A stretch of 64,000 nt of DNA from Metallyticus violacea (Eukaryota; Arthropoda; Insecta; Mantodea; Metallyticidae), in assembly GCA_030762175.1 (NCBI GenBank), contig CM060833.1, positions 68,039,001 through 68,103,000 on the forward strand, written 5' to 3'. Under the pieces are notes generated by a model. The model worked only from the letters and a program-made list of their open reading frames with translations. It made no database searches and was not told where the DNA came from. The position numbers and the translations under genes are program-made. Within the stretch, counting starts at the first letter, position 1. The number at the start of each line of letters is the position of its first letter. This document shows, in pieces, positions 12,655 to 24,360 of this stretch.

Positions 12655-12849
12655 CTATACTATTCTATTTCTTTTTCTGATAGTCTTAAAGTGATTCAAG
12701 TCATGTTGATGTCCAGTATGAGTTGAGAAACTTTTGATTAGGCATTTTCCATCTTCGGCTTGCCTGCTCATATCTCTGCAGCACATAGGGGATAATATGC
12801 AGAACTTCAAACTAACACTAAGGAACAGAAGAGGCGCCATAAGCGCCAT
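12655..12849 (-). pseudogene. possible MULE N-terminal zinc-finger fragment
   Basis: The frame reads CCRDMSRQAEDGKCLIK then STHTGHQHDLNHFKTIRK. The spacing of Cys residues followed by STHTGHxHDLxH resembles the N-terminal finger of arthropod MULE transposases, as I recall it. Position upstream of the C-terminal half and inside the inverted termini fits. The match is short, and a different finger type is possible. Confidence 0.4.
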
Positions 12850-12954
12850 AAGTCATTCACAGCTCCGAACTAACATTAGAGGCGTTCGGTTTTCTCCGCT
12901 GCTATTCGTGAAAGGAGTGACATTCAAGAGGGTGCGCTCTCCGTAACGTAAGTT

Positions 12955-14837
12955 GAAGTTTAGCACATCTGGGAAAACAGCTGCCTCTCAGTGAACGGAG
13001 AGAAGGGCCATGTCGGTTAGGTTGTTATTATTATTTTGTTCTTAAGCAAGGTTTTTACCATTTTCATTGTTGAAAAGCATCTTTCCAAACCTTCTGTAGA
13101 CACCGGAAGAGTCTGTAAAAGACGAATATTCGAAAAAAAAAAAAGTTTTATTGCATTTGTTACAATAGAGTTTTGTTCAACTTGGTAGACTCATTTCGAA
13201 TTAAATAAATGGTGATGTTGCTAAGATTAATTTTTATACTTAAGGAAACTATGAAAACTCCCTTTACGACAGCTGCAAAAAGAATATTTACATGCAATGA
13301 AATATATCTCAGACATTCAGAAAACTTTGATAAAGTCATGAGCATGGGTTCAAAAAGTTCAGCAAAACACTCACTACATCATGCTTTTCAATAAACCTTG
13401 TTTTATATAGCGAAAACAAGTTAACTCTGTTGCTATAAAATGATATGTTTAACATTTGTTTTAGTATGGAAGAAATGGGTGTATTGTTCCCGAACATATT
13501 ACAGCTTTCTTGCACTGTGCCAAGACAGTTTCGTACAGCAATACTGCTAATAAATGCTAAACATAAATGATGACAGAGCAAGATTAAGCTTATGGTTCCA
13601 CAATATCCAAAAATGGCTTTTGGATATTATTGTTTTACTCGTGACCGAACACCTTTCATGTTGCTTGGCTCCATCATGACCTTAATTTATAATTTTGTTC
13701 ATAAATATACATAATTTCTTATACTAGTCTAGTAACAATGAGACTAAACGTCGGAAGACGTGAAAAACAAGGATGAAATTCACAAATTCTTCATATATGT
13801 TATTTTTTGGTTCCTCATAATGCTTTATAAGAAATAAGGTAGAATAATTATACATATGCAACCTTGATATTTAGGTATGATATTAAACAATTCTCATAAA
13901 ATAGTGTTACAGTTAAGGGTGAACATTTATGCGTGATGAATAGAAGGGTAAAAATTCTGTCTATGGAAAATTGGTGGGCAGAACCTCCATCCTTGTAATA
14001 GAAGAGCTGGTGCTTTCTGAAAGTGCTGGTCATTAGAAACACTGATTTTTAGGGCACAGTATGTATAAAATAATTGTTTTACATTTTGTATGAATAATGG
14101 TGTAAATATTTTATATTTCCCCCCTCTGTTATATTTCTTACGCGCCCAGATATATATACTTGAAATTGTTATATTTCGAACTACTGCGAGTTCTTCAATG
14201 GCAAGAAGCTACTTTTATTATGAGTGTTAATTTGTTACGATGTTAATAGTGTTTCTTTATTTTTATTTTTCATTAATACTATATATATAAAACTGTAAAT
14301 ATAGTTAAATTTATAATTTATGTTATTTATATGGAAATAATTTGAAATACCATTACAATATTATAAAGCTACATATCAAAACCCAATTTTTCAAAATGAA
14401 GAGTATGGCCTTACATATATCACAGGAAATATTTGCCTTTCATAGAGGTGGTCATATATTAAAGTTTATGAATGATATACATTAAACTGCAACTGATATT
14501 TCACAATTTCTAATTGACTTTCAAGATATCATGTTACTGGTTATCTTATTCAGTAAGTTAAAGATAAATACCCCTTTGTGTGAGTAAACAAACCTAGTGA
14601 TACATTGCCAGTATTCTGTACCATTCTGGGTATTGTTTATCATCATTTTCAGGTCTAACCAATCGTACAAAAAGCAAAGATTTTTTGAATGAATGGGGGG
14701 AAAACGCACAATTTAGTAGATAACCACTGAGCAAAATAAAGTCAGAGATGGTCCTTTTCCATGTATGATAATTGATTACATAGTATATCCCAGACACTTT
14801 TCTACATCGTAAGCACACATAGCGTGCTCCTGATTTT
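12955..14837. other. no recognised gene
   Basis: AT-rich stretch. A compact hairpin occurs near 13596-13624 (ATATCCAAAA ... TTTTGGATAT). Open frames on both strands overlap without domain signals. Confidence 0.4.
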
Positions 14838-15127
14838 TTAAAATGTTTTTAAAATAGTGTTTAACGCCCGTTTTTACTACTGAGTTATCACAAGCGATGG
14901 GCACTAATGATACATAAGATGAAATAATAATTTGGGAAAGGATTCATAGGAAGGAAAAGTTCCAGGCCTAAGTTTAGTGTACCTCCCAGGCATTTGCCAT
15001 TTATGAAGACTGAGTATAACTGGAAAAAACCTGTAAGGGAGGACTGGTGGTGTTAATCGAACCCCAGATCTACCGCTCGAGTTTGTGGATTAACGACCTT
15101 GGACACCGGTGACGATTGTTGGTTGGT
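14838..15127 (-). repeat. SINE family A, older full-length copy
   Basis: This is the reverse-strand version of the 34.3-kb family A SINE: tail (GTGTTTAACGCCCG on the plus strand) at the left, the GGCCTAAGTTTAG and GGCATTTGCC body blocks, then the tRNA-like head with box B as GGTTCGAT-AAC and box A as CCAAGGTCGTTAA. Substitutions are more numerous than at 34.3 kb, so it is an older insertion. It sits just upstream of the Tigger relic. Confidence 0.85.
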
Positions 15128-15164
15128 GATATCTAGAATTTAAGATATCCAATAAGCACAGTCT

Positions 15165-16310
15165 ATACCGGGCCGTATTGTACAATGTAAACGAGACCGG
15201 CCACTCCCAAGAAAATTAAGAGAGGGGTATCTTATCCCTGCAGAGCGTGGAACTCTTGTCACTGCAGAAGTTAACACGAGTGCTAATTGTGTTTGTATGT
15301 TTACAATATTTATCCTAGAGAAAGAGAGAACCAGAACCATTGGACAAAAAGGAGTATTTCTGCTTATTATTCATCAGGTTGAATGTAGGAAGAAATATTT
15401 ATGAAATAGTTTCAATCAATCATTGATATTGCCGGGCATCAAGTGCAAAGCCCTATCGTCTATTGTTGAACGGCTAATTGCAAAAAGTTTGGAACTGATT
15501 GATATGTCTGGAAAGAATAATGTGATTCTGTTAAACTTTCCTCCACATCGTTTACAGCCAGTAGATGTGAGCTGCATTGCTCCCTTAAGTACAATTTATT
15601 CTTTTGAATTTGAGTTCGTTTCAGTTGCACTCAGGCCGTGTAGTTGCTATAAATCAGATTGGAAAACTGTATGGTAAGGCATTTAGAAAGGCCGAAACTC
15701 TGCAAACTTCCATGAATGGGTTCGAAACGATGTTCAGTCCGCATGCCTTCCCTGACTGAATGTCTGAACCGCAAAGATTATAGACATGCTAGTTGAACAA
15801 GTTGCGAGAAACCTGTAACAGAGAGCCCTAATGCCATAACAGCAATACACAGTCGGCAGGCTCAAATAAATCAGATGTTAAGATAGCGGACCGTAATGTT
15901 CCAACAGATGCTGAGTAAAACAACGTGCCAAATATCTCAAGGCCAGCGGAAGTGTTATCCGAAAACGATAAAAGGCGAGGGACAACACCGATATTGACTT
16001 CATCTTATAAACAATTGACATGTACTACCATGGCCAAGGAAAGAAAACTCCCAAATTTTAATGTAATCAATTAACACTAAAATAGCTTCGGGAGAAGTGG
16101 TACAAAAAATATTAACAGGAAGCCTGAAATGCAGTTCTCATTGACAACAGCTCCGAAGATGAAAATAATGAAGATGCATCTTGTATCTGCCACCATGGCT
16201 TATTCTCCAATTCAAAATCTCAAGATGGATGGCTGATGGATTAATTGTTCAAAATGCAAAGGTTGGACTCATGCAGCCTGTAGTGTTATTGAACTAGATG
16301 TTTGAAAAGT
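15165..16310 (+). pseudogene. pogo/Tigger-like (DDE_1) transposase relic
   Basis: From 15165 the sequence reads YNVNETG, the place of the usual YNxDETG, so the first catalytic aspartate is an asparagine here. The frame 15423-15677 holds DMSGKNNVILLNFPPH and HRLQPVDVSCIAPLSTIY, the DDE_1 block around the later catalytic residue. After a frameshift comes GRVVAINQIGKLYGKAF and a NGFE block. A distal CSKCKGWTHAACS at about 16248-16290 resembles a PHD-type zinc finger found at the end of some Tigger proteins. Several frameshifts and stops make it non-functional. The N-terminal DNA-binding domain is not present, so the copy is 5'-truncated. Confidence 0.75.
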
Positions 16311-16894
16311 TTGACTGTGATTTTTTAAAAGAATTTTGATTTTAGTGCATTCATGTTAATATGTCGACCATTGTTTTAATTGTTATAATTAGTGTCTTTA
16401 TAATATAGTTTTTTAATTTTTCTTTATTTTGAAACATAGCACTCTGAAGTGTGATCCCATTGCAAAATTACAGGAATCCTATTTTATTCAACCAGTTAGT
16501 CAAAATGGGAAACTCCTCCATTTTTCATAAAAACAGCATAGCATCTCTTACATGATCACTTATTGCAAATTCTTTTAATAATTATCCAAGCAGAATACTG
16601 AAATGATGCTACGTGTAAAATACAAACCTATATTGTACATTATATTTATAAAAAATACTTTTATGTTAAGTATCCCATTTTTCCCTTTACAGAGTAATCT
16701 GAATCCACCGGGCAAAATAAGATAGTTCGTGAAAGGGGGGTGGAAGAAAATAAAATTAGGATAGAGATAAGGATGATGTGCATAACAAAGGCATTGATAC
16801 TGAAAGAAGTAGTAGCCGGTCCTATGCTACTAATGATAAGTAAAGAAATAGGTAATTTATTATGCAAGCATGAGTTAAGACTCCTACAGCAGAT

Positions 16895-17160
16895 GTCGGT
16901 CCTGGTGGTGTAGTGGTTATCATACTTGCCTACCGGCCAGGACAGATGGATTTTTTTCGGGCGTAAAAATCCTAAATATGACTTCCTTCGGAAGGGAAGT
17001 AAAGCGTGGGTCCCGTATCGTACATTTACGGCACTAAAAAGAATTTCAAGCCTGAAAGAGAGGCCTCTGAGCAAAATTTGTCGGCCGTTTCATGCCCTGA
17101 GTTGAATGGGACGCTGATGACCTGAGATGTTAAAGAGCGTCCATAAATAAATCAATCAAT
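16895..17160 (+). repeat. SINE family B, head partly deleted
   Basis: Starts CGGTCCTGGTGGTGTAGTGG (pol III box A) but lacks the box B half of the tRNA-like head: sequence jumps from ACTTGCCTACC to GGCCAGGAC. The body (GGATTTTT-CGGGCGTAAAAA, GGAAGGGAAGTAAAGC, TTACGGCAC, GAGGCCTCTGAGCAAA) is well kept and ends GTTAAAGAGCGTCCATAAATAAA. Flanks CCTACAGCAGAT and CCTATAGCAGAT form a 12-bp target duplication with one change. Confidence 0.9.
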
Positions 17161-17164
17161 CCTA

Positions 17165-17810
17165 TAGCAGATTGTTCAAAAACGCTTCCCTCCATTTGGA
17201 TCTGCATGCTGCTTTGGGGCCAACATCTTTTTGAACATTATGTAGCAGTTTCTCCCTCATCAGCGCTATAGTCTTGCAACGGTTGTCGACAGGTTCTTGG
17301 TAGACCAACTCTTTCACATGTCACCACATGAAAAAGTACCACGGGTTCAAATACGGAGATCGCAATGTTCCATCTTTATCAATCTGGATAGGAGGGGAAA
17401 ATCCTATACAACTGCCTCCTAGCGGCAAGATTGTAGGAGGAGGTACTCCATTGTGATGTTAGAGGACGTTCCTCCATATAGCTCTTCCAAAGACTATTAG
17501 ACAACGATCATTAGGAAAGATGCATGCATGTAACGCCTTTAAGTGTCTACGGAAGCATGTATGGTCCCCTATCGCGGATCCGAGAATACCGCCCTTTACT
17601 TTGTACCTGATTTCCTATTTCACGTTAGGCATGGCATATTTGTGACTCCATATATTTTAGGGGAGTTGAAAACTCCATCGAGTAAAAAGGGCTTCGTCGG
17701 CCCATATTATAGTATCTAGCAACTTTGATCAGTAGTGTTTCTATTAACCAAAGACAAAGCCTTTAGGACGAAGTGGTGTTGTCCTTATGCAATCATACAA
17801 CGTTCGTAAC
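17165..17810 (-). pseudogene. IS630/Tc1-type transposase relic
   Basis: On the minus strand one frame reads PYLNPWYFFMW then, past a stop, HVKELVYQEPVDN. This corresponds to the PDLNPxDFFLWGxVK block around the last catalytic acidic residue of DDE transposases of this superfamily, here with the acidic residue replaced. Upstream, broken frames give DGVFNSPKIYGV-like and AVFSDPR-like pieces. There are many stops and frameshifts. It directly follows the family B SINE at 16.9-17.16 kb. Confidence 0.55.
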
Positions 17811-18996
17811 ATCTCGTGAATATATATAAAAGATTTCAATCTATTGTCATCTTTGTGAATAATGCCCAGCACTCACGAGTGGCTGCACGAAGTTGCAATT
17901 ATTGCAAGCTCCCAAAAAAGTGGTGGTATTCGCGTACATGCACTCCTCTATGCTTGCTTATCAAACGAGGAAGCACTTTGGTCACGGACTATTGTTATAC
18001 CAGCTTTACATGGAGGGTGGCTGCAATGCAAGGCATGTAAAAGTTCGGGTTGCTAACGCGTGTAGCTTGATTCTTCTATGCCTATTGTCAATCCGAAATT
18101 GCCCACATTACGAACAGATACATTATGGATTAGATATTCATTGGTAGAGGAAGCAGATATATTATGAAATATCCCTTCAAATATCCCATTTGACCGAAGT
18201 GGAAAATGTTGAGATAGAGTACAGCTTCCTATTTTAATTATGCTCCTTTTGTTGCAAGAACTTACATCCTGCTGAATATACTCGGCCGATTCCGACCATC
18301 CTATAGGTCTACATATGAGAACAGACCAATAAAGGTTAAGTGCATTTTATTGATATTCATACCGCACATACCAATATACTTTTTCACCATCTAACCGTTT
18401 TTTTCATCGCACTTTTTAAACAAGGGAATGCTTACATCTGGCGGCTGTCGAGGGCTGCACATCAAAGACGGATGCTCAGCCTTTTTTTAAATCTTCTATC
18501 CTCGGTACACTTTCCTTTCATTCTTGCTGCGCGAATCGCCCTCGGTTTTACTTTTTCTGACCATAAATATCTGACAGAACACTTCAATATGATGCAATTT
18601 GCTAGCGGGACAATCATGTTTTCACATCGTCTTTTGTTTAGCGTGTCTTAACATATCCATATCTTATACATTGTTAGAATGTACCCAACAGACATCTCTT
18701 CATGCCGTGGTACTATCTGTTCAACATAACTTTATAGTAAAGTATTATTCCGCGTTCCTGGCTTTATTCCTCGAATTTACTACAGAGTAATATCTGCTAA
18801 CAGCTTTCACAAGAATGTATTCTGTTTGTTGCTTGTCCTTCTTAAACTCTGTTTACATTTGAAGTAATAAGTAATAAAAGTAGTGGAAGAGGAAGAAACA
18901 AACGTTTAATTATACGTACAAGGAAATGTTTCACGATCTACATTTGATGAAATAGAAGCAATAAGTTTAAAATATTAATGTTCTTTGTTGCCGATT
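17811..18996. other. no recognised gene
   Basis: Several overlapping open frames of 60-103 codons at 17816-18790 lack recognisable domains and lie in three registers, so none is called. 17816-18060 could be the upstream part of the transposase relic, read on the opposite strand. Confidence 0.35.
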
Positions 18997-18997
18997 T

Positions 18998-19214
18998 GGT
19001 TTATTTACGGACGCTATTTAACATCTCAGAGTCATCAGCAATCCAATTCAGGGCGTGAAACGAATTTTGCTCAGAGGTCTACTTTCAGGCTTGAGGTTCT
19101 TTATCGTTCCGTAAATGTACGACACGGGACCCACGGCTTTACTTACCTTCCAAAGGAAGCCATTAATAGGATTTTTACACCCGAAAAAATCCATCGATAC
19201 TGGCTGGGTTTATA
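18998..19214 (-). repeat. SINE family B, head truncated
   Basis: Reverse-strand copy: the tail TTTATTTACGGACGCT is at the left, followed by the body blocks in reverse order, ending at TCCATCGATACTGGCTGGGTTT. The tRNA-like head beyond box B is missing. It lies about 380 bases from a second family B copy in the same orientation. Confidence 0.9.
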
Positions 19215-19592
19215 ACAAATGGCGAAGCTAGAGATAAATTCCAGATAGTAAATACACTGATATCAGTGATGGAAAAGGTTTTGCTGAAATGTGTCTATCG
19301 TGTACAATGCTACAAGCAGCAGCTTCTGACGTATCTCTACCTCCGGAGCGTGTGATCCCAAGGTAGGCAAATTGGATTAAAGCTGTGAAGTCAGTGATGG
19401 AAGACTTTTCTTCTGATCCTACAGTGTCTGTGAGTGAAACCTTGTCAGCATTCAACTATTCTAAAGTGCTCAGTTCAGTTTCATACATCGAGATCACCTC
19501 AGTTGGCTTCCCGACAGTATCAAGAAACTGGAGACTTCAGGTAGGCCTCTCCAAGAAGCCATGGAATAATGGGAGACCCGTTATTTTTTGTT

Positions 19593-19883
19593 ATTTGTTT
19601 ATTTACGGACGCTCTTTAACATCACAAGTCATCAGCGTCCCATTCTATTCAGGGCGTGAAAGGGCCGATAAATTTTGCTCAGAGGCCTCTTCGATCAGGC
19701 TTGAGGTTGTTTATCGTGCCGTAAATGTACGACACGGGATCCACGGCTTTGCTTCCCTTCCGAAGGAAACCATACTTAGATTTTTTTACGCTCGAAAAAA
19801 ATCCATCGATCCTGGCCGGGTTTGAACCCGCGATCTTGGGTTTAGAAGGCAAGCATGGTTACCACTACACCACCAGGACCGAC
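19593..19883 (-). repeat. SINE family B, full length
   Basis: Complete reverse-strand copy from tail (TTTATTTACGGACGCTC) to head. The head contains box B as GGTTTGAACCCGC on the plus strand and box A as TAACCACTACACC. The tRNA-like part is intact enough to fold. A translated frame running through it (19385-19825) is a by-product. Confidence 0.92.
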
Positions 19884-20577
19884 GAGATCAATTACGGTCT
19901 GTTGTACCAAGTGGATGTAGTTTGCACAATAATTTGTACTGAATAAGAACCTTGATACTCAGCTATTCTTACTTTGTCTGGCTTATTTAATGGTGAAACT
20001 GTAGAACCCCTGAGAATATTATTACTGCTAGCACAATCATTCAGTATAAATATGCATTGATTACTTCTTGCAATGTGGAGCATTCTTTCTGAGTATATAA
20101 AAACATATTGTCAGACAGACGACTGTGCATGACAACGGAACTTTTGGAAAAGTATAGTATTATTATTTGTTCATCCCCTTCCAATGTAACTTAAAAAGCT
20201 TGGTAGACACTTGCCTTTCAGTACTTTTTGCATTCATTCCCAAGTTCTAAAATTCATTGTAATTTAATATTTGTAGTAGAAGGGAACTGATTAATATAAT
20301 CTTAATTTGACTAGTTTTAACATTCTGTTTTCTAGAAAAAAAATTATTATTTGATTTTACATGTAATTGCTTCATTACATATTTAGCCAATGTTAGCTAC
20401 ATATTTCTCAAATTCAGTACATACAATCTGGGCTTTAGTTATTATGCCTCTTTCATAAATACATTTTAGTTTTTGGCACAAATTTAAACCTATATCTCAG
20501 TTTATTAATAAAATGCTTTCTTCATATCATAAGTATCATACTGAAAAAGAAACTCTTTGAAATAACCGAATATGTTA

Positions 20578-21393
20578 GTTTAATAAGTGGTGCTACCTTT
20601 GTGAGCTAATTTGGGAGTAAAGAGAATGGTCAGCCAATCAACGCTACTTCCACCATGTGCTTTTATTGACATCCAGTATAAACTTATTATGAAAGACTTA
20701 GCTTCACAAGTGCATTCAATCATATTGAATATCTCAGCCCTTTGCCGTCAATTACTGAATAAGCTTCCTATTTATATGAACAAAGCAAAATACAATACAT
20801 AATTAATATTAATAAAGCAATATGCTAGAAAGATAGTTAAAAATTTACACCCATGCACTAGCACAGAAAGCTGTCAACCTATATGTCAATATGCCCTAAA
20901 TATTATTGTATTTTGCATATGTTTAACTACTCATACATTACCTTTTTAGTGTTTATCCATAATAAAATGATTTTAGGATACAATGTGTAGAATTGATATA
21001 ATGTGCACAAATACTTCTTCAGAATATGTTCCTTTAATTTATTTTTAAAGAAACATCAACTATAAAGATTCAATTTCACTGAAAATATATATTTCCATTG
21101 CAGCAGTGAAGTATGGTCTTGGGAAGGTACTTTTCTGAAATAAAGAGTAGTTTTCAAGCGTGGCCTATGATTTGAAGATTAAGCATAAGAATAGATGATT
21201 ATTGTAAAAAGAATTTTCTGTTAGCACTACACTACATTGCAGAGTGCACATGGGAAATGCCATTGCTATACTGTGTTCATCATAAGTTTATAGCAGATAT
21301 CAATAAAGCATGTGATGGAAATGATTTTGATTGGCCAACAAGTTCTTTACTCCCAAATTAGTTTGCAAAGTAGTACCAATTATTAAATGAATA
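20578..21393. mobile_element. short TIR element, nonautonomous DNA transposon
   Basis: About 60 bases at 20578-20640 reappear inverted at 21328-21393. The shared core is CTAATTTGGGAGTAAAGA, with GGCCAATCAA/CAGCCAATCAA inside and TTTAATAA-TGGT-CTAC outside. The 690-bp interior is AT-rich, with no transposase frame. No clear target duplication. Superfamily not assigned. Confidence 0.7.
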
Positions 21394-22150
21394 CACCTGA
21401 TTAGTTGTACACCTTTCTATTTCTTTTTGTTACTTATAGTGTGAAGAAATCATTTTATTAAAAATCAGATATTTCAATTTACATTTCTGTCAAGCACGAA
21501 TGTTTTTATAAAAAATACAAACACAACAAATACAAAGACAATGAAATTGTAAAAATGCCAATGCACTTTCACAATCTTCCAAATGAGGCTGAATTTTCAT
21601 GAATGTTGCAAACTGGCCTCAAGAAAAGAGAAAAATAATGCTTCCCAATTGATAAGGCAGACAACAGCCTTTCAGTGCATTACCTTGCATGTAGGGACAA
21701 TTAATAACAGCTAACCTGTTACCAAAGAAAGGAATCACTTACATGCCAAAAATACTAAATTTGAGTTGCCAAGTGCTTTGATAAGACATTAAATTAATTT
21801 GGGGAACAAAATATAAATTTATCCAGAACAAGCAGCTGCAAACTTTGGGCTCAGGATATGACCATCTCACAGCACATCCTCATTGAATCAATAACTAATG
21901 CATCATATGCAAACAGTATAATACCAAAATTGCTAAAGATAATTTTATATGCTCAAAACACAAATGAACTATTAAGCTGTTTAGAATGCTAGAAAATTAA
22001 GAGTAAATGTGAAGATCTGCTACTGGACAACAGAAAGAACAGTATTATTAGTATTACATATTACACTTACAAGTGAGCTAATGACCTTGGCTGTTTTGGG
22101 TTCTTTAAACAATAATCATCATCATCTTATAAGTGATGCAGAAATAAAGA
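21394..22150. other. AT-rich sequence downstream of the zinc-finger gene
   Basis: No coding or repeat signal. On the minus strand this would be 3' flank of the zinc-finger gene; AATAAA occurs near 22157-22162 and again near 22196-22201, and either could serve as its polyadenylation signal. Confidence 0.4.
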
Positions 22151-22430
22151 CAGGTTTTTATTACTAATTTACAATGATTTTTTTACCCAAGAATATTTAT
22201 TTGGCATAGTTTTTGTTTATGGAGTAATTGCTTTCATAATCTCTTACACATCAATAAAATAGTTGTACTGTATAATCAAATCTGTCATGTTGAGTTGTTA
22301 AGTATAAATCTATAAACCTAAAATGGAAACTCCTGGATGAAACAGTGTGATTCACAAAAATTGAACCATTTTTTATATGCCCAGAAAAGCTGAGAGTTTC
22401 TAATATGTGAGTAAATACAATATCTCATGT

Positions 22431-23475
22431 CTATGCAATCTTTGGTTCATGAATCAAAAGATGTTTTTTTAAATCTGACACTGTTTTAAAGTTCTTTTCA
22501 CATATTTTACACTTGTGTGATCTTTTATACTCATGAGTCAAATTATGCCTTTTCAAGTCAGACATTGTTGTAAAGCTTTTCTCACAAATTTTGCACTTGT
22601 ATGGTCTTTTGCCCTCATGAATCAAATTATGTTTTTTCAAGTGAGATAACCTAAAAAAGCTCTTGTCACAAATTTTACACTTATGTGGTCTATTGCCCTC
22701 ATGAATCAAACTATGAGTTTTCAAAGCTGACAACCATATAAAGCTTTTTTCACAGATTTCACACTTATGTGGTCTATTGCACTCATGAATAATACTATGT
22801 CTTTTCAAGTCTGACCATGACATAAAGCTCTTCTCACAAATTTTACACTTATATGATCTTTTGCCTTCATGAACATAACTATGTCTTTTCAAGTGTGATG
22901 CTCTGGTAAAGCCTTTCTTACATATTTCACACTTGTGCAACATTTTGCCCTCGTGAACCAAATTATGCCATTTTAAATGTGATATTCGAGTAAAGCTTTT
23001 TTCACAAATTTTGCACAAATAAGGCCTGCTATCTTCATGAATTAGGTTGTGCCTTTTTAAATCTGAAGAGTATATAAACCTCTTTTCACAACTTTCACAC
23101 TTATATGGCTCCTTGCCCTCATGAACCAAATTATGGCTTTTCAAGTATGAAACCCGAGTAAAACTCTTCTCACAAAATGTACACTTATATGGCTTGTTAC
23201 TCTCATGAATCAAACTATGCTCTTTCAAGTGTAATGCCAAAGAATATTTTTTCCCACAAACTTCACATTTATGTGGTTGTTCAAGGTCAAGCAAGTAAGT
23301 TTTTTCTATGTGGTATTCTTTGTTGACATCTTTTATATGAGCTTCATGCATATGGATTTTTTCACAATCAGAACTATCCTTTCTCAACTTTAAGCTGTCC
23401 TTGTATTCTAAAGTTGTATTGGTAGAACAAATGGAGACAGTAGTGTCATGGTTGCACAATACTTCTGTATATAAT
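22431..23475 (-). CDS. C2H2 zinc-finger protein, last coding exon (10 fingers)
   Basis: An uninterrupted minus-strand frame ends at TAG (22431-22433) and holds ten consecutive C2H2 fingers of the form C-x2-C-x3-F-x5-L-x2-H-x3-H in its C-terminal three quarters, preceded by about 75 residues rich in charged and polar side chains. Such proteins are nuclear, sequence-specific DNA-binding factors. I begin the exon at 23475 because CATTCCAG just upstream is a good splice acceptor and homology with the decayed paralog at 29.9 kb starts there; the ATG at 23498 would lie in the intron. The linkers are H-EGKRP-Y and variants rather than H-TGEKP-Y. Residues at helix positions -1/3/6 by finger are L/H/E, R/Y/S, Y/D/R, R/H/W, R/H/R, S/D/R, W/A/T, R/H/K, T/D/R and T/D/K. 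No effector domain is visible in this exon. Confidence 0.88.
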
Positions 23476-23477
23476 CT
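23476..23477 (-). promoter_or_regulatory. splice acceptor of the zinc-finger exon
   Basis: Reading the minus strand, TTTGTTTGCAACATTCCAG ends at this AG, and the paralog has AA at the matching place. The first exon base completes a codon begun in the previous exon (two bases upstream, one downstream). Confidence 0.6.
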
Positions 23478-23499
23478 GGAATGTTGCAAACAAATCATA

Positions 23500-24360
23500 A
23501 GTTATGATAAGTATAGATATTATGGAAAGGGGAGAGAAACAGAAATATATAACTTATAAACAATTTGAAAAGAATACATTAGCTAGAGCAACAAATAAAT
23601 GCAAAGCTTTGTGCTCAAGATGCTGAACTGCTTCATGAGATGTGTTGCAAATCATTTCCAGTAATTCTTACTCATCTGAATGCCACAATATTGAGTTTAT
23701 TCAATCTGTAATGGAAGTATCTAATGGGCTCTCCAACACAAGCGATCTCAAGATTATAATGAACATAATACTACTCGCCAATATTTTATGTTTATAGATA
23801 TACAGTAGGCACCATTGAATAAAACTAAGTTTTGAGAAATTAAAATAAAGATTACACAGAAGATTATTAAAAAGAAAAAAAAAACACTAAAGCATAACTA
23901 AAGAAGATAATATTAACATTAAAAATAAACAATTATGATTGCATATGAGAAAAGTAGCAAGTACCTTTAATGAACACTTCTTAAATTTAACGTATGTTAT
24001 TATTCTAAATTTTTGAACCACTACTTTCTTAAAATGACTTTCCCAAATAACTTAATTGTCATGGTAACTCATTTGAAAATTAATAATATAATTCACATAA
24101 TGTTGACATTCACTAACAAAAATTCATTGCAACATTTAAAGAATTTAATGTTAACACTTTTCATATATATGAGAGAGAGAGTAGAATAAAAGATTCAAAT
24201 ATAAATTTTTTTTATTTTCATATGTACTTCTCAGTTCAATATATATATTAAAGGAAATCACTTATATATCACTAATTTTATTCCACTTGGATATGATTTG
24301 AAGGCTGTTGACTTAATACTCAGCAGGGTTCCACTGTCAGCTTCCCAGAATGCTATTAAG
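23500..24360. other. no recognised feature (probable intron or flank)
   Basis: AT-rich sequence upstream of the zinc-finger exon with a short GA run near 24170. No exon or repeat recognised. Confidence 0.4.

Larger units (their letters stand above)
11192..12954 (-). mobile_element. MULE copy 2 with terminal inverted repeats
   Basis: The segment 11192-11260 pairs with 12892-12954 as an imperfect inverted repeat (shared blocks CACTTA/CAACTTA, GAGAGMGCACCCTCT, CTCCTTTCACGAA, AGCGGAGA). Between them lie, on the minus strand, a zinc-finger-like N-terminal fragment (12655-12849) and sequence homologous to the MULE C-terminal half of copy 1 (11560-12110), in the correct order. The outermost bases differ from copy 1, so the two may be different subfamilies. 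Confidence 0.65.

Noticed and set aside
16661..17074. 137-codon minus-strand open frame
   Set aside because: It is the reverse strand of a family B SINE plus flank; similar frames occur in the other SINE copies (30854-31036, 19385-19825, 37620-38012) only because the repeat lacks stops in that register.
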